Source: Clarkia xantiana subsp. parviflora
Lineage: Eukaryota > Streptophyta > Magnoliopsida > Myrtales > Onagraceae
Reading direction: 5' to 3'
Assembly (NCBI GenBank): GCA_036873135.1
Contig: JAPTYO010000002.1
Span: forward strand, 22,160,452 to 22,224,451
Length of the DNA: 64,000 bases
Below are positions 48,494-60,772 of the stretch, in pieces. The notes beneath the pieces were generated by a model. The model was not told the DNA's origin, did not search any database, and worked only from the letters and a program-made list of their open reading frames with translations. Positions within the stretch are counted from its first letter, which is position 1, and the number at the start of each line of letters is the position of its first letter. A program made the position numbers and the translations under genes.

Positions 48494-48805
48494 TTAAATT
48501 TGACATAGCTATGGTCCAATCAATGGCTTGGTTAATTTAGCTATAGAACGTGTTTGAAAACGTTTAGTTATTAAATTGTAGAAATTAAAAGTTTAGGGAA
48601 ATAAATTTGAGGACTAAATTGAATAAAATAAAAATTTGAGACTAGTCATGTGCAAGTCACGTGACTATTTAACGGTCAACACTGACGCTCAACTAATAGA
48701 TGCACCATTAAAAGTTTAAAACATATTGCACAAAAAATATACAAAAAAAATATTGTACCAAAAGTCAAAAGTTGACAAAAAAATCATCAAAATACCTATT
48801 AACCG
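48494..48805. repeat. third arm copy of the 47348 element
   Basis: The sequence repeats, in direct orientation, the right arm of the neighbouring element (about 47945-48227): ttgaggactaaa, agtcatgtgcaagtca, gtgactatttaacggtcaa, and attgtaccaaaag in order. No left arm or target duplication is evident, so it is a truncated relative or a leftover of a nested event. Confidence 0.6.
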
Positions 48806-51200
48806 TATATATATTTTAATGATAAAGGTTAAAAGTTTTATATTTTGAAAAAAATAATTTTTTAACAAATTAATAAATAGATAAATATTGAAATAATAAA
48901 TTGAAGTATGTATTTATATTTTCTCACTATGTTCAATCTATAAGTTTATAAAATGATAATTATACGTATTTGTTATATTTTAAGATTTTGACAAGATTTG
49001 AATCAGAAACCTTTATTTAATGGATGGAATAAAACTATATTAATGTAGTTGACAACTGATAGTATGTGACGTGGCTGTACGAGGCAGTATTTATATTTAT
49101 ACGGAGCCGCAATTTTACTAAGTGAGAGTAGGATATCTTGGCAGTTTTGATTATATCGGCTTTTGGCGACGATTCTCTTCTTGCGGAAAGATTAGCATGT
49201 CGTGTAGGTTTTCTGTTAGCACGATCTTCACGTCGGGTCCTCATACAATGTTCACAGACTCGACCAATCTGCTTCAACAAATATCCTCTTCCTCTGCAGG
49301 TTGTATTCCATCCATGGGGTTGCTCACGACATTGGATTTCTATTAAGTTTATTACATGTTGGTATTAAAACTATACCCAAAGCAAGTGTACGTTTAGCAC
49401 ATAACATTATTACTTTGGCGGCTACGTCTAATATGACAAGATACTGATTTGCCCCCGATTTTTCTCATTTCATGAGGACGTCATGATTGCCTTATTATGT
49501 TAATATATGCGAATACCCTTAATTAAAAAAAAAAACTGATAGTATAGTATAATTAGTTTTTATTGATGCTCAGTTTGCATACATACGTTAGCAATTTGAT
49601 AATTAACATTTTATCTATATATAAATTAATTTTTTTTGGTCAAATATATATATTAGATTTAATTGTATGGTAGTTTTATTATTATAAAAAATATCCTTAA
49701 AAAAAAAAAGTTGACTATGACTACTTTCTTTAGAGATTAGAGGAAAAGTTCAACGATATTAATTATTGGTGATGTAATAAATGTGTAGATAGAGAAAACT
49801 GAATAGAAAGAGACAAAAGCATGAACAGAAAAAGGTACTGCGCTCTTCTCTTCCATGGATAACGCTTGACAGATCTTTCATGGTGCGTGACTTCACGCTC
49901 CAACAGTTCTTGACTACGCGCCCCAAATGGCGCGTGTCGCGAAAGGTCACTCCCGTATGCCCCTCCACTAAAAAAAAAAAAGAATTATACTCTCTTAGGT
50001 TTTTCTAAATTATACTTCTCTAAAAAATAATTTTTAAATTAGGTTATTACACTCTTAGTCACACCACGAGCGGTTTTTTTTAAGAATAATCAATAATTCT
50101 CATTCATAAATTATCGGATTTTTCGAGATTTTTATAATCGTGGTTGCTTGGTTTTAAACCAATTTATATATATATATATAATATGAAATTTATGTTTGAT
50201 TATCAAATCAATTAACACATTTATGTTATTTCTGCTAAATCGAACAAGATGTTCACATCATTGATTATTTATTGTAGGCGTGATCGGTTTTTCGGATTTC
50301 CCAAAGCGTGCTCGGGTTTTAACTCGGGACAGGTCAGACGGTCTTCCTCGAGTTTCGAGTTCTTGTTTTTTTATGTCCACCCTACTACGCATCATGTATT
50401 TACAATATTTTATTATAAAAATTTGCTTAAATATCACAACTTTAGGGTTTAAAATCAAACAGGTTCTTCAAATAACACTAGTTGACAAATTAATATTCGA
50501 AATATTTTTTGTGCTTTTAGGTCTTTGAAAAGTCCAAATTGTTCCGTCGTCACTTGTCCATTTATTTTCGACGAAAAGTGATCATGTGTCTAGTACGTGA
50601 TCACTATTGGCACTTGAGTAGACAAATATACATCTTATTTTCTTTTATTCAGTTTAGTCCCTCTAATACATCATAATGTTTATTTTATATTATTTTTGTT
50701 CCAATCAAATATTGACTCGATTGCCCTAACTCGAGTCGAGCCTAATACTAGGTCCGACGACTACGATTAGGTTCGTCTGACCCAAATGACCCCAACCATG
50801 GCCTGACCTACTAAGCTCGATCCAAACTAAGTCAATTGGGACTTAAATTCGATTGGATCTAACTAGGACCTAGATTCTATTAGTCCAATCGGACCTAAGT
50901 TACAAATGACTTAGCCCGAAATCGAACATATATTTTGGTGAATTCTCTTTATTATAAAATAAAGTATTTAATTTAAAGGGCACACAACTGCCAAGCGTTC
51001 CGTGCGCGTGGAGATAAAAAGGGAAGAAATTACTGATCGAAACTCTACAGAACCGACGGGGGCCTTGGGCTGGGGCCTTTTTCCAAACGGTTAGAAACGT
51101 TAGCAATCTTTTTAACACAACTCCAACATCAATCAATTAGAAAAATAAAATTAAAAAAGATAACGTTTGTACATCATGTATTGTATTTAGAGTTGTTTTG
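48806..51200. other. intergenic sequence without a supported gene
   Basis: A less AT-rich patch at 49120-49330 and another at 49830-49965 open short frames, but I recognise no family in them. A tract at 50690-50900 repeats tccgacctag-like words related to the loop of the 47348 element. A (TA)n run lies at about 50167-50180. Confidence 0.4.
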
Positions 51201-51204
51201 CTAA

Positions 51205-52075
51205 CTAATCATATTTTAATTGGTAAATACAAAAATAGGCACACAAATTTGAAATTATCAAATTTGAGCAAACTCTTGGATGAGATTCGAGGGTTTGACC
51301 AAAAGTTTTGGTCAAACCCTTGAATCCCATTCGAGGGTTTTTTTTTTTTTTTTTTTTGGCCAAACCATTCGAGGGTTTGACTGGAGTTTTCAGTCAAACT
51401 CTAGACTCCTATTCAAGGGTTTGACCGAAGAATCTAGCCAAACCCTTGATTGGAAGCCTAGGGTTTGACCTCGAGTTTGACCTAAATTTGAAATTTTTAA
51501 AAAATAATATTAGCATTAATAAAAATCATTTATAAAAAAAAACATCCAACATTTAAATTGATAATGTGCATTTACAGTCTCAGCTCACTAAGGAGCCAAC
51601 CGAAACTTCTAGGCGTTCAAAGATAAGCTTGTGAGAGGTTTAGATATGGGTGGGAGACCGACCGAGCGGGATAGGCAAAGTCGGCAACCATGGAGACCTT
51701 GATTAATCTATTATATATTTATGTGTAGTATTGAATAATTTTTTTTTTTCATATTTGAAGGAACAAGATTATATGATTTGTATTTTAAATATTATGATCA
51801 ATTTATATGTTGGATGTTTTTTTAAAATGAATATTATTAATACGAAAATTTAATTTTTTTTTTAATTTCAAATTTAAGTCATATCCTAGACTGGAATTCT
51901 AGAATTTGACCGGAGTCTTCGGTCAAACCCTTGAATGGGAGTCTAGGGTTTGACTGAAAACTCCAGTCAAACCCTCGAATGGGATTCAAGAGTATGCTAT
52001 TTGTGTTATTTTTAATTTTCGGTGCTTAATTATGTATTTTTATATTATAATATGATTATTTTGGTAATTTTCTCT
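51205..52075. repeat. long inverted repeat built of gggtttgacc palindromes
   Basis: The left arm (51205-51545) and right arm (51780-52075) match inverted. Near the middle of each arm is an array of caaaccc-ttgaatgggagtctag-ggtttgac units that are themselves palindromes. Inner ends pair through aacatccaacat (51540) and atgttggatgtt (51808). The loop has no gene. It is probably a foldback transposon; no clean target duplication was found. Confidence 0.65.
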
Positions 52076-53361
52076 TGTATTTATGTATCAGCTGTGTTCC
52101 AATCAACTCCAAAAAGCTTCAATTAGGGTTAGAAAGCTCGTAATCCATTTTGAGCGAATCCGCAAAATAAACATAGAATCTAATAAGAACGAGGAATTTC
52201 TTGTACCAAACATCCTGTTAATCTCAAAACTGTTGTTAATCATACAACATTTATAAGTTCCTAACTACACAGTTACAAAATACTTACTTATACATCGAGT
52301 TTAAACAATAAAGGGAAATTATGTGGAGGAAGATTGAGATTAATACATCAAATCTATTATCTACACAATGTCGTGGTCCTCTTATGTCTCATCACTCATT
52401 CAATCTGGAAAAGGAAAAAAAATATGTGGATCGAGTCCAAAGTATGGATTATCAGCCACATACCAATATATCATTCATCATATCTGCTTTACACACTTCA
52501 ACCAAGTCAACACTATCAAGAATAGAGATAGTAAGGCTTAGTCCAAAGCTTTAGCTATTAGCTATTTAATCCAAATTCGGTACATCTTTTTCCCAGAAAC
52601 CGCATTATCAAGCAACCTTCTCCACAATATCATCAGTCTCTTACAAAATCAAGCAGATTCTGATCTCCATGGTCACTCACTGTACTTTCTATTCCACTCC
52701 CATAGCAGATTAATTAATAAGATGTAAAATTATGCAGCAAGCACTGAAGATGATGATTCAAAGACAAGAGAATGTCACTTTCCAATAAGTGGAAAAAGGA
52801 ATCTGATGATGATGATGATGATGAGGTGAACCAAAAAAAGGCACAGATCAGCTCAAGTTGCTTGTTGGTGCCCTCTGAGTAGAGAATCATCAACATCAAC
52901 CTCATCATCTGACAAATGCTTAAATAAGCTAGCTCTAACTTTTGAGACATTGGATTTGAAAAAGGGATCCACTATCTAGTTAGTAAGCTTATTCTAGCAT
53001 TACCTACCCTCATCGACCCCCCGACTTCTCAAAGAACAATGACTTCGGCCAGCAAAGAGTATTATATACCATCTATCTCTATCTATCAACAAATGCAATT
53101 CACTTCACTAGCCGCAGATGAGTTTGTGAATCATCTACTTGAAACACTGGATGTGAACATGACAATTCTTTCAAAACTTGATTCATAACAATGAAAAGGC
53201 TACTTACATTACAGTTAGCTATATCTATTGCTAAACTGGAGATCCATAGACCATATTCAAAAACCTCAAAGAAAACTCGTAAAGTAGCGTAGCTCAACTG
53301 AACTGAAGCAAATTGGTGGTGTAACGCTTCCACTTTCATCTTACTTATTCAGAGTGAGAAC
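52076..53361. other. intergenic sequence and 3' UTR of the small lysine-rich gene
   Basis: From 52076 to about 52700 I see no gene. The part nearest 53361 is probably the 3' UTR of the minus-strand gene starting at 53972. A (gat)n run lies at about 52803-52822. Confidence 0.4.
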
Positions 53362-53972
53362 TCACTTGTCGAGCTCCATTGCCTGAGCTGCCTTAGCTTT
53401 CGCAGATGCATTGAGCTTCGTCTTCAACTTTCTCTTTCCCACTTGGAATCCACCCCCACCCTTCTTCTTCTTACCACCATCAACCTGCGGACATGAGTCC
53501 ATCAATTTGATCAATTTCCAATTAGTTATATAGCTATTAGCTAGCTAATAATAGCCTGTCCTTATCAAATCAAGAGGCAATATAAATACCTCCTTCACCA
53601 AATAATTAGCCATCAGAAATACCAGAACATCAGATTATATTTGCAGAGTAACCAAAACACAAAAAGAAAAGATACAATTTTTTTTTACTTATAAGCAGGG
53701 TATTTCCCCAGGGTCTGGTAAAGCAAGAATAAGTTTAAGTTCACCTTCATCTTGTTCTTCTTTGCTTGAAGCTTCTTTTCCCTCTTCTCTTTCTCTTGTT
53801 TCTCTCCTAATCAAACCAAAACCAGAAAACAACTCCGAATGTAATTCATATATATAAGGCAGAAAAGCAAGAGCAGCAAAACAACTAACAGAGAGACATA
53901 GAGAGAAAGCGTACTTTGAAGATCGAATTCGTACTGGTTCTTTCTACGTGATAAGTTGTTCTTCTTCGACAT
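53362..53972 (-). CDS. conserved small lysine-rich protein, 80 residues, function unknown
   Basis: Three minus-strand exons join in phase: 53972-53915, 53806-53745 and 53484-53362. The protein starts MSKKNNLSRRKNQYEFDL, continues with a charged EKEKREKKLQAKKNKMK helix, then a KKKKGGGGFQVGKRKLK segment, and ends AKAKAAQAMELDK. The high Lys/Arg content suggests a nuclear or nucleolar location, which is inference. I believe similar small proteins are conserved in plants, but I cannot name a family. Phase-consistent introns with good splice sites and a low-complexity-free C terminus support a real gene. It is divergent from the peptidase gene at 54741. Confidence 0.8.
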
Positions 53973-54740
53973 TATGGGCGGCTCTTGACTTCGCTTCTCT
54001 CTGTAATTCGATCTGCAGTCTCTACCTATAAACGTCAACCCTAATTCTTTTTCTCACCTTCAGTCTGAGGTTTTTTCTTCGAGTTTTATTAAACCCTTTC
54101 TGGATTGGACTAAACTATGGAACGGCCGCTGTTTCATGCGGCGTATTAATAATGTATTTTAATCTGAATTTCTGGTTTAATCATTTTCGGTCTGGTCTGG
54201 TTCGAGTAATTCCGGTTTAACAACGTTAGGAAGTCCCGTTAAATGTTGTTTGGATGTACCGTGTCTCAACAGCATAGTAGTGGTCGCACCTTTCAACCTT
54301 CACATAAAATCCCGACGTTTTTCTTCGTCTCAAGCTCCATTGATGGCCAGTGAAGGATCATCTTCCCTTCATATTCCAAGTCCGCTCTTACGGTCGGATA
54401 TGTATCTAGTGTAGTGCATTTGTGGTATGGTTCTTCTTGTTTAATTGATTGAATCGGTTTCCTTCGTAGTTAGGTTAATCCTGCAGTAGCGATGTGATAA
54501 TTCAGTCGTTTGTCCATTGGGGTTGGATTTATCTCGTGGGTGTCTTTGTATCCCTCGTCATCTGCACTGATGTTACGAGTGTATTTAGCTGTTGCATCTA
54601 ACATTTTTTACGAAATTCCTCAACGAGACATTCTTGCAAGAGTCCTTTGCAATGGTGATTAGCACAGTATAAAATTTGAATATTATTCGGTGGATTATGA
54701 CTAACCATTTCAAAGCAACAGGATCTCCAATCTCAGGAAT
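53973..54740. promoter_or_regulatory. divergent promoter region
   Basis: About 770 bases separate two divergent starts. I see CT-rich leader-like sequence near 53980-54100 for the minus-strand gene and no clear TATA box on either side. A ccggtttaa / ggtctggtctggttc stretch near 54200 looks like old transposon sequence. Confidence 0.35.
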
Positions 54741-56461
54741 ATGGCTAACCCTTTAAGAGAACAAACCTCTTCGAGTACAAGTCAGAAGGTCTGTTTTTTT
54801 ATAACGTGTAACTGCTCATTTCAGTTTAAATGTAGAAGTAACCGTTGATAGGTTGATGATTTATAATGTTTGTAGACTTGGTATGACGAGTGGTTGAAAC
54901 ACGAGAACCGTGTCCAGGTATGTTGCAGTATTACAGCTAATATTGGCGTGCATAATGTTCATCATGTAACGAGGCTATAAAAAAACAATGAATAGGATGT
55001 CAATGGGAAAGTAGCAGTGTTAAGGTATATGGACGCCTGTAGGGGTCCTGAGATTAACAAAGAAGAGCAAATGGTTCTAAATTATGTTTTTGCCCAAGCT
55101 CCGAGTGGCGTAAGCGAAGAAGAATATGAAAGGTGAGAATTTTGGGAGTCAAAGTTTCATTCGAAAAGTGAAATTCGTTATTTGAGTAGTGGTTTGTGTT
55201 TAACAGAGAGGTGCTCACGCAGAACGCGGTGATATCAGTCAGTCGTCGTTTTATGTTGACGCTTCGTCCCGGAGCATGGATCATTGATGATGTAAGTTTC
55301 CGTTAGATTGGATTTGTTTGTAGTAGTACACGAAGTGATGATTATGCGTTGGTATGTCTATCTGATTGATGCAGGTAATCAACAGTGTAGCGAATATTGT
55401 GAACTGCAAACAAAGATCAGAACATAACTGGCGTATTTGGTGCCTACCCACGTGGTTTCAGGTTTGATTAACTAGTGGATGTCGTTGCAGTAGTGCGTAA
55501 TGTAACATTAACGGGAGGATCCAATGTTGTTCAATGTTAAATTTACAGCAATTCGCTGCTATGGATGCCGGACGTCAATCTAGGATGACATCACTTAGCC
55601 CATCCTGGTTGGGACTTGGTATTGCGAAATGTGAACGGGTAAGATGATTATATGATTTGGGACATTGTATAGGCTATGTTATAGTTAGAGATGAGGGTGA
55701 TGATAGTGTTTTATGGACATATATATATATATATCCAGATATACATTCCAATGAATGAAGAATCAACACACTGGTACTTAGTGGTGATATTACTAAAAGA
55801 GGGAGCTGTTTATTATGTCGATACGCTGCCTGGTAATTCAAGTAAAAGGATTGATGAGTGTGCCCGAGTGGTTAGTAAATGAACTTGTAGCATTGTAAGG
55901 TCATTTATGATATACCCTAAGTATTTTATTAGGATTTAACATAGGGAAGAGCAGGTATATTGGATCCAGGAATACTTTCTGCTGCTTGAGACCAGCATTC
56001 CCAATCCAACAACCCGCTATAGGCCGTGTGAATGGGAGATTAAAATTCCTGAGAACGTACCAAATCAAGCATATTTGGGTGATGGGTGAGAAAGTAGTAC
56101 CGAGCGCTGAAGAATTAATTTTATTGGCCAGTACTAACGCATAATTAGAAAGATTGAGTCGTCATATTATGAAGATGTGTTAATGCAGTTTTATTATTCA
56201 GGAGTAACTGTGGCATGTACGTTATGCATTTCATGACCGCCCACGATCAAATTCCAAACATAACACCTCGAACGGTCAGATCGTCCCCTCAATATTGGTA
56301 GATTGTGATGTATATTTAAATCTCCAAGTTATCCAATTGAATATTGTCTACAGGTTTTAACCCCAAGACATCGGCTGTCGATGATTGCTTCTTTGATACT
56401 AGCGAAGAATAACACGATGAGATTTACCGTGGAAGGACGAGCACGTATATACTGTCGTTAG
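54741..56461 (+). CDS. Ulp1-like (C48 family) cysteine peptidase
   Basis: Ten short exons join in phase: 54741-54788, 54876-54917, 54996-55132, 55207-55291, 55375-55461, 55549-55638, 55739-55857, 55945-56085, 56202-56274 and 56354-56461, giving 309 residues. The catalytic triad is visible: His174 in THWYLVVI, Asp191 in YYVDTLP, and Cys253 in SNCGMYVMHFM. H-D spacing (17) and D-C spacing (62) suit Ulp1 folds. The usual Gln before Cys is displaced (PNQAYLGDGSNCG), a possible small insertion or a mispredicted junction. The exon 7 donor (gatga|gtgtgc) is non-standard-looking but is the one that keeps the frame. The family cleaves SUMO or related conjugates; in plants many copies come from Mutator elements. 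No transposon ends surround this one. Confidence 0.72.
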
Positions 56462-57100
56462 TTGTGGCTGTAAAAACTGTTGGAGTAGTAGGAACTACGA
56501 AGGAACTGAGGCAATGTAAGTTGTTTTGTCTTTATTATGATGCAGTGGTGTAGGAGTGTTTTGGCGTCCATCTAATCCACGGGACAGTTAGACTGGAGTT
56601 GGCTGCGAACGAAGTGTGGATGAGGAACAAAAAAAACTAAGAAATCTGTAATTATCGTTTTGTGCGTGTTTGTATAGTAGACTTATATTTCTGACTGATC
56701 TGTGGAATACAGCAGATATTTTAGATCCTATATATGGTAGACGTCGGATTCCGATTAGTTGATAGTTCAGCACATTGGATCCATGTTTTGGATCTGATGT
56801 ACAGAAGAATTCGCGTGCGTTGGTGGTTTAAGTTGTTTTTCGGGTTGAAAGCTAAATGGCCAAGTCTCCGTTGAATTGATAATGCTGTTTTGTTATATAA
56901 CATGGCTTCATTTAACACAGTTATGTTGTATTAGCTTGCGTTGATTTGGAAAAAAAAAAAAACAAAAAAAACACAGGATCACCAATTGCTTAAAGTGTAA
57001 TGCGGTATACACTAACGACACATTGATGCTTTGTGATTGATTTAGTGGACACAACCACCACAACCTTGACTCACTGTCTAAGTGAGCATTCCCCATCAGC
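56462..57100. other. 3' flank of the peptidase gene and spacer
   Basis: Non-coding, T-rich on the plus strand. An A-run lies at about 56949-56970. There is no further gene I can support. Confidence 0.4.
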
Positions 57101-57109
57101 AGTGTTCCA

Positions 57110-57350
57110 TTCTCCACCTCAAGAGTCAAGACTATCCTTCTGCATCGTGAAATTGACATTTGCGAGCTTAAACTTTGCATTCTGAATCTTGAATTTGTCA
57201 TTCTCGAGATCATGCTTTGCACTGTCCATCTTCAATTCCACAACCCCCATCTCCAAGTTTGAACAGTTGCTGGTCAAATACTGGTACATTGATTTGAATT
57301 TATCCACTGGTGTCTATCCAATAACCACACATTGCCGGATGTTCCCTGTA
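57110..57350 (-). pseudogene. possible GRF zinc-finger gene remnant (3' exon)
   Basis: Minus-strand translation gives MCGYWIDTSG, a stop or frameshift, then FKSMYQYLTSNCSNLEMGVVELKMDSAKH and repeated heptad-like K/L/N segments. The CGYW/ID piece and the following coiled coil resemble the second exon of the GRF zinc-finger gene at 63594-63962 (CNFFGWED, then RCSTLEMENEL). Read this way it is a broken paralogue, but similarity is weak and based on eye alone. From 57360 to 58230 I see no other recognisable gene. Confidence 0.35.
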
Positions 57351-58233
57351 AAATAAATTACATCCTCAATCCGGTTCAAGCTGTCGGAATTTACAGCAAT
57401 TACAAGTATACTTAATTTGAACCTTAATTGACTGTTTTAATGCCTAATTGAACATAAAAGAAAGAGGAATTCGTTGTGTTAGACCTTAATTATAAGAACC
57501 CTAATTCAGGAAATAGAAATTAGACCAGTTCAGAAACCCTAAGGTTTACAGCATGGAACCTTATTTGACATATTGAACCACGATTTTCGCGTATGGGGAC
57601 GTTAATTGACAGTTTGAATTAAACCCCTAATTCATGTTAACCCGTCTTTCAATTGACAAACCCTATTTAAAACATTGGACTAATAACTGTCTAATTCGAC
57701 ACACCCACACATCAATTGGACGTTGATTTACAATTTTAATAGAACCCCTTATTGAGGTAAACCTTAATTTTAATGGAGAGACCGGTATTACAAAATTGGA
57801 GTAATTACTATCCAATTCGACACGCCCACACATGAAATAATAAGAAATAGGCAAAATAACCCGGAAATAGGGGCACCCACGGTACATCCCGGAGAAGTCC
57901 TTCCACGAATAAGCCTGTTTGATTGTGCAAATCGCATCGCTGTTGCATCGGCGAGCTTCGTACGGAGGACCGGTTGAAGACCTAACTTGTTTGCAAGTGC
58001 ATTGGTCCAGCTAGCTTCGTAAGGGGAGTAGAGCAAAGGATTAGAAGAAGAGAAAGCGCAGAGGACAGTACCTGAAAATGGAGGGAAGAACGGTGATTTT
58101 CCATGAAGTCCATATAGGTTAAGGCGTAGTTTTGTCCCATTAAAAGTGAATTTCAGGGAGAAAAATTGTAAAACACATTGTAAAAAACGGGACACGCGTA
58201 TGATATGAGAAGAAAGAGCTAAAGGTTCAGATC

Positions 58234-58465
58234 CAGGGCCGGCCCAAGAGAATTTGAGGGAGCTAAAGGTTCAGATCCAGGTCCGGCCCAAGAGAATTTG
58301 AGGGTTAAAGCCTCATTTGAATTTGGGGCCTTTTAGATGACTTTAATTGTATAAATACACGACGCTGAACACAACAAATATAAAGGACTAGTATCATAAA
58401 TGAGGCCTCCCAAAACATGAGCCCTAAAACCCTAGGCTTAGTGGCCAACAGTTGGGCCGGACCTG
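58234..58465. mobile_element. short hAT-type MITE with a duplicated left end
   Basis: The right end reversed reads CAGGTCCGGCCCAA, and the left end is CAGGGCCGGCCCAA at 58234 and again CAGGTCCGGCCCAA at 58278, because about 43 bases (from gagctaaaggttcagatc) are tandemly duplicated. The cagggccggccc terminus is widespread in plant hAT MITEs. The flanks ttcagatc and ttctaatt match only in part. It lies about 140 bases past the F-box gene's stop codon. Confidence 0.6.
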
Positions 58466-58604
58466 TTCTAATTATCAGAACAGAAGGATAACACAGTTTC
58501 GTCTTTCCAAACAGAAGTTCAAAAGTATAAACAGAAGTTCAAAAGTATTTAGGCAAGCAAAAAAATAATTACACACAAGTTCAAAACTAAACATGTTGTC
58601 ATTT

Positions 58605-59890
58605 CTACTTATAACTATGAACAGGTATGCTGGACCAGTCGAATGTTTGATACAGCCTTTGAACCTCAGCATCGCATCGACAGTCGATGCAAGTTCGATC
58701 TTCAAAGAACTCATATTCTTGCGACCAGTTATATATGGCCTTCCAGTGGTTTTTCCTGCATTGTGCTTCAGGTAACGGTGGTGGATCCCTCGATTTTCTC
58801 GCAGGCCAGAAACATTTCATATGCTCAATCAAATTTTTCCGACATTCTAGCTCCTTGCCGGCTCTGCAAACCTTTCCGAGGAGGCTGTAGCCTTCTTCCA
58901 CTAATGGAACATCACCGTCCCAATTAAAGATTTTGATGAATCCTAGAGTGTAAGTAGCGAGGAGATAGTCCGCATCTGAAGCAGCCTTCAACTGTACCAG
59001 ACCAACTGCACCTCCATCATCTATTGCATAATATCCTCCAACAAAATTGCCTACTCCAGCCCTGTATAGAGCTTCGGGGTTGGAGTTAGCCAGGCATTGC
59101 CGGAGAAACGAAGCTTGTTTCCCGGTATTGAAATGATAGCTCATCCCCTGGAGTGAAATTCTCCGCCAAATGTAAGGATGGTCTCCTAGTTCCTTGAACC
59201 TTTTGCAGCTGATTTAACGGGGAACAATTGTATTTAGTAAAAAGTTATCATTCAAGCAAAGTCGAATAGTTTTGAAACATTTATTATATATAAAAGTTAA
59301 TTATTATATCGCGCAATCCGTGTAATTATTGGGTACACGAACAGTTTATAAAAGTTAGTCATTAGTTGAGTATACCACAGCATAATCTTTATGCTATGAA
59401 CAAGTTATGGTTTATGAGGGGTAACTACTATATAACATCATAAAATTGTTCCTCAATGTTCATTACCACACAACATACGGAGAATATCTAAGTTTTCAGT
59501 CCTGCAGAATTGCATATTTGTTCCGCAGAACTGCAGTATTTCTGGTTAGTATTAACCCTAACCATAATTTCCATACATTGAAGCAATTGTGAACCCAAAC
59601 ACATAGTTTGCAGTTCAAAAGTTTAATACAAGGGTTTTTGAAGACAAGATATAATACTGTATGGTGGTGAATCTGATTTTCGCAACATATAAACCCTAAC
59701 TCATTTAAACAACATTGGTTCTAATAGCATTCATTTTTTTTTTTCCAAATGCAGTCATTCGTTTCTATATGTATAACCTAGCAGAAATATGACGAATATA
59801 TAAAACAAAGATATGTAACGCTATCATATAGATAACAATATTTATAGCAGATATGTTCGTTTTTTTGTTTTTTCCCAACAAATATATATG

Positions 59891-59928
<38 letters not shown>

Positions 59929-60286
59929 CTTTTGGCAGGAAAAAAAAAATTACATATCTGCTATATATATATAGCAGATATGTTAGCTTTTTTGTTTTTC
60001 TGGCAAAAGATATATATATATATATACACAGTCCTAGTTGTGTATATATCACAAATAAAACAAATGTCGATGGAAAATCAGACAAAAAATTAGAGAAAGC
60101 AGTGAAATCAGTGAACAAACTCCTAATTCATGTACTGAAGAAAGGTTTAAATTTATATAGGGAATTTCCAGAAACTTACCATAGCTTCAGCTTGATAAAA
60201 TCGTGGGTCGAATAAGCTCCGACACAAATCATGATAAACCATAGCGCCTCTGCGGGCAGGTCTAGAATTGTTGTGCATGCAGCCAT
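58605..60286 (-). CDS. F-box protein of the At2g35280 / At1g67623 type
   Basis: Two minus-strand exons join in phase: 60286-60180 and 59208-58605, giving 236 residues. Exon 1 encodes the F-box (ILDLPAEALWFIMI, then KLKLCCKRFKELGD across the junction). Exon 2 has the family's conserved region: FLRQCLANSNPEALYRAGV, a Gly-rich loop, AASDADYLLATYTLGFI, and a C-terminal cysteine pair region (CRKNHW, then CIDCRCDAEV). Such proteins are presumed SCF ubiquitin-ligase substrate adaptors, with unknown targets. The 971-base intron contains (TA)n and inverted repeats. The start is the first ATG before the F-box and gives a short leader of five residues. Confidence 0.85.
59800..60045. repeat. TA microsatellites and inverted repeats in the F-box intron
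   Basis: The word tatagcagatatgtt-gttttttt occurs twice in the same direction (about 59838 and 59970), with an inverted copy, acatatctgctata (about 59951), between them, so the region can fold. A (TA)n run lies at 59905-59930. This looks like a local duplication in the intron. Confidence 0.6.
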
Positions 60287-60772
60287 CTTGGAGAAAGAGG
60301 AAGAAATTAGTTACGAAACGTAAGTGGTTCACCATGGTTAGTATAGCAGTAAAGGAAACGTACCTGTAAAAAAAGGTTGACTGTCTGTTTGAACAAAGTA
60401 TCTGAGAGAACACCGTCGATAGAGACGATTTACGCGCAGAAGGAAGTTAGAGAGACGTCGGAGGAAAACTGCTTCGGACTTGAGGAAGAAGATAGTTGAA
60501 TTTGGGAAAATAAAGTAAGTTTTGACGACGGTCCGTTGAATCAAGGAGAAAATGATTCTCTACAGCCGTGTTTACAGTTGGCAAATATGTGGTGGCTCTT
60601 TAGCGAATGGTTTGATAGCATGTTTTATAGCATTTTTACTCTCCGCCACGAGGCACCACACTGTGTCATCTGTTGGTACGGTCCGTTCCATTTAATAATT
60701 ACTCTGAATCAAGTATATGGCGTAATTATCTGTCCATTTGTAAAGCGTAATTAATTCTATTAATCCAGGGCG

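Noticed and set aside
49122..49368. Overlapping plus-strand frames in a less AT-rich patch
   Set aside because: No family was recognised, there are no convincing splice sites, and two frames are equally open. A search could change this, but I cannot support a gene.
49759..49968. 69-codon minus-strand frame beginning MEGHTGVTF
   Set aside because: The first 50 residues look plausible but then run into a hydrophobic T-rich tail, and nothing was recognised.
59765..60118. 117-codon minus-strand frame in the F-box intron
   Set aside because: It consists largely of TA-repeat translation (Tyr-Ile runs) and lies inside an intron.
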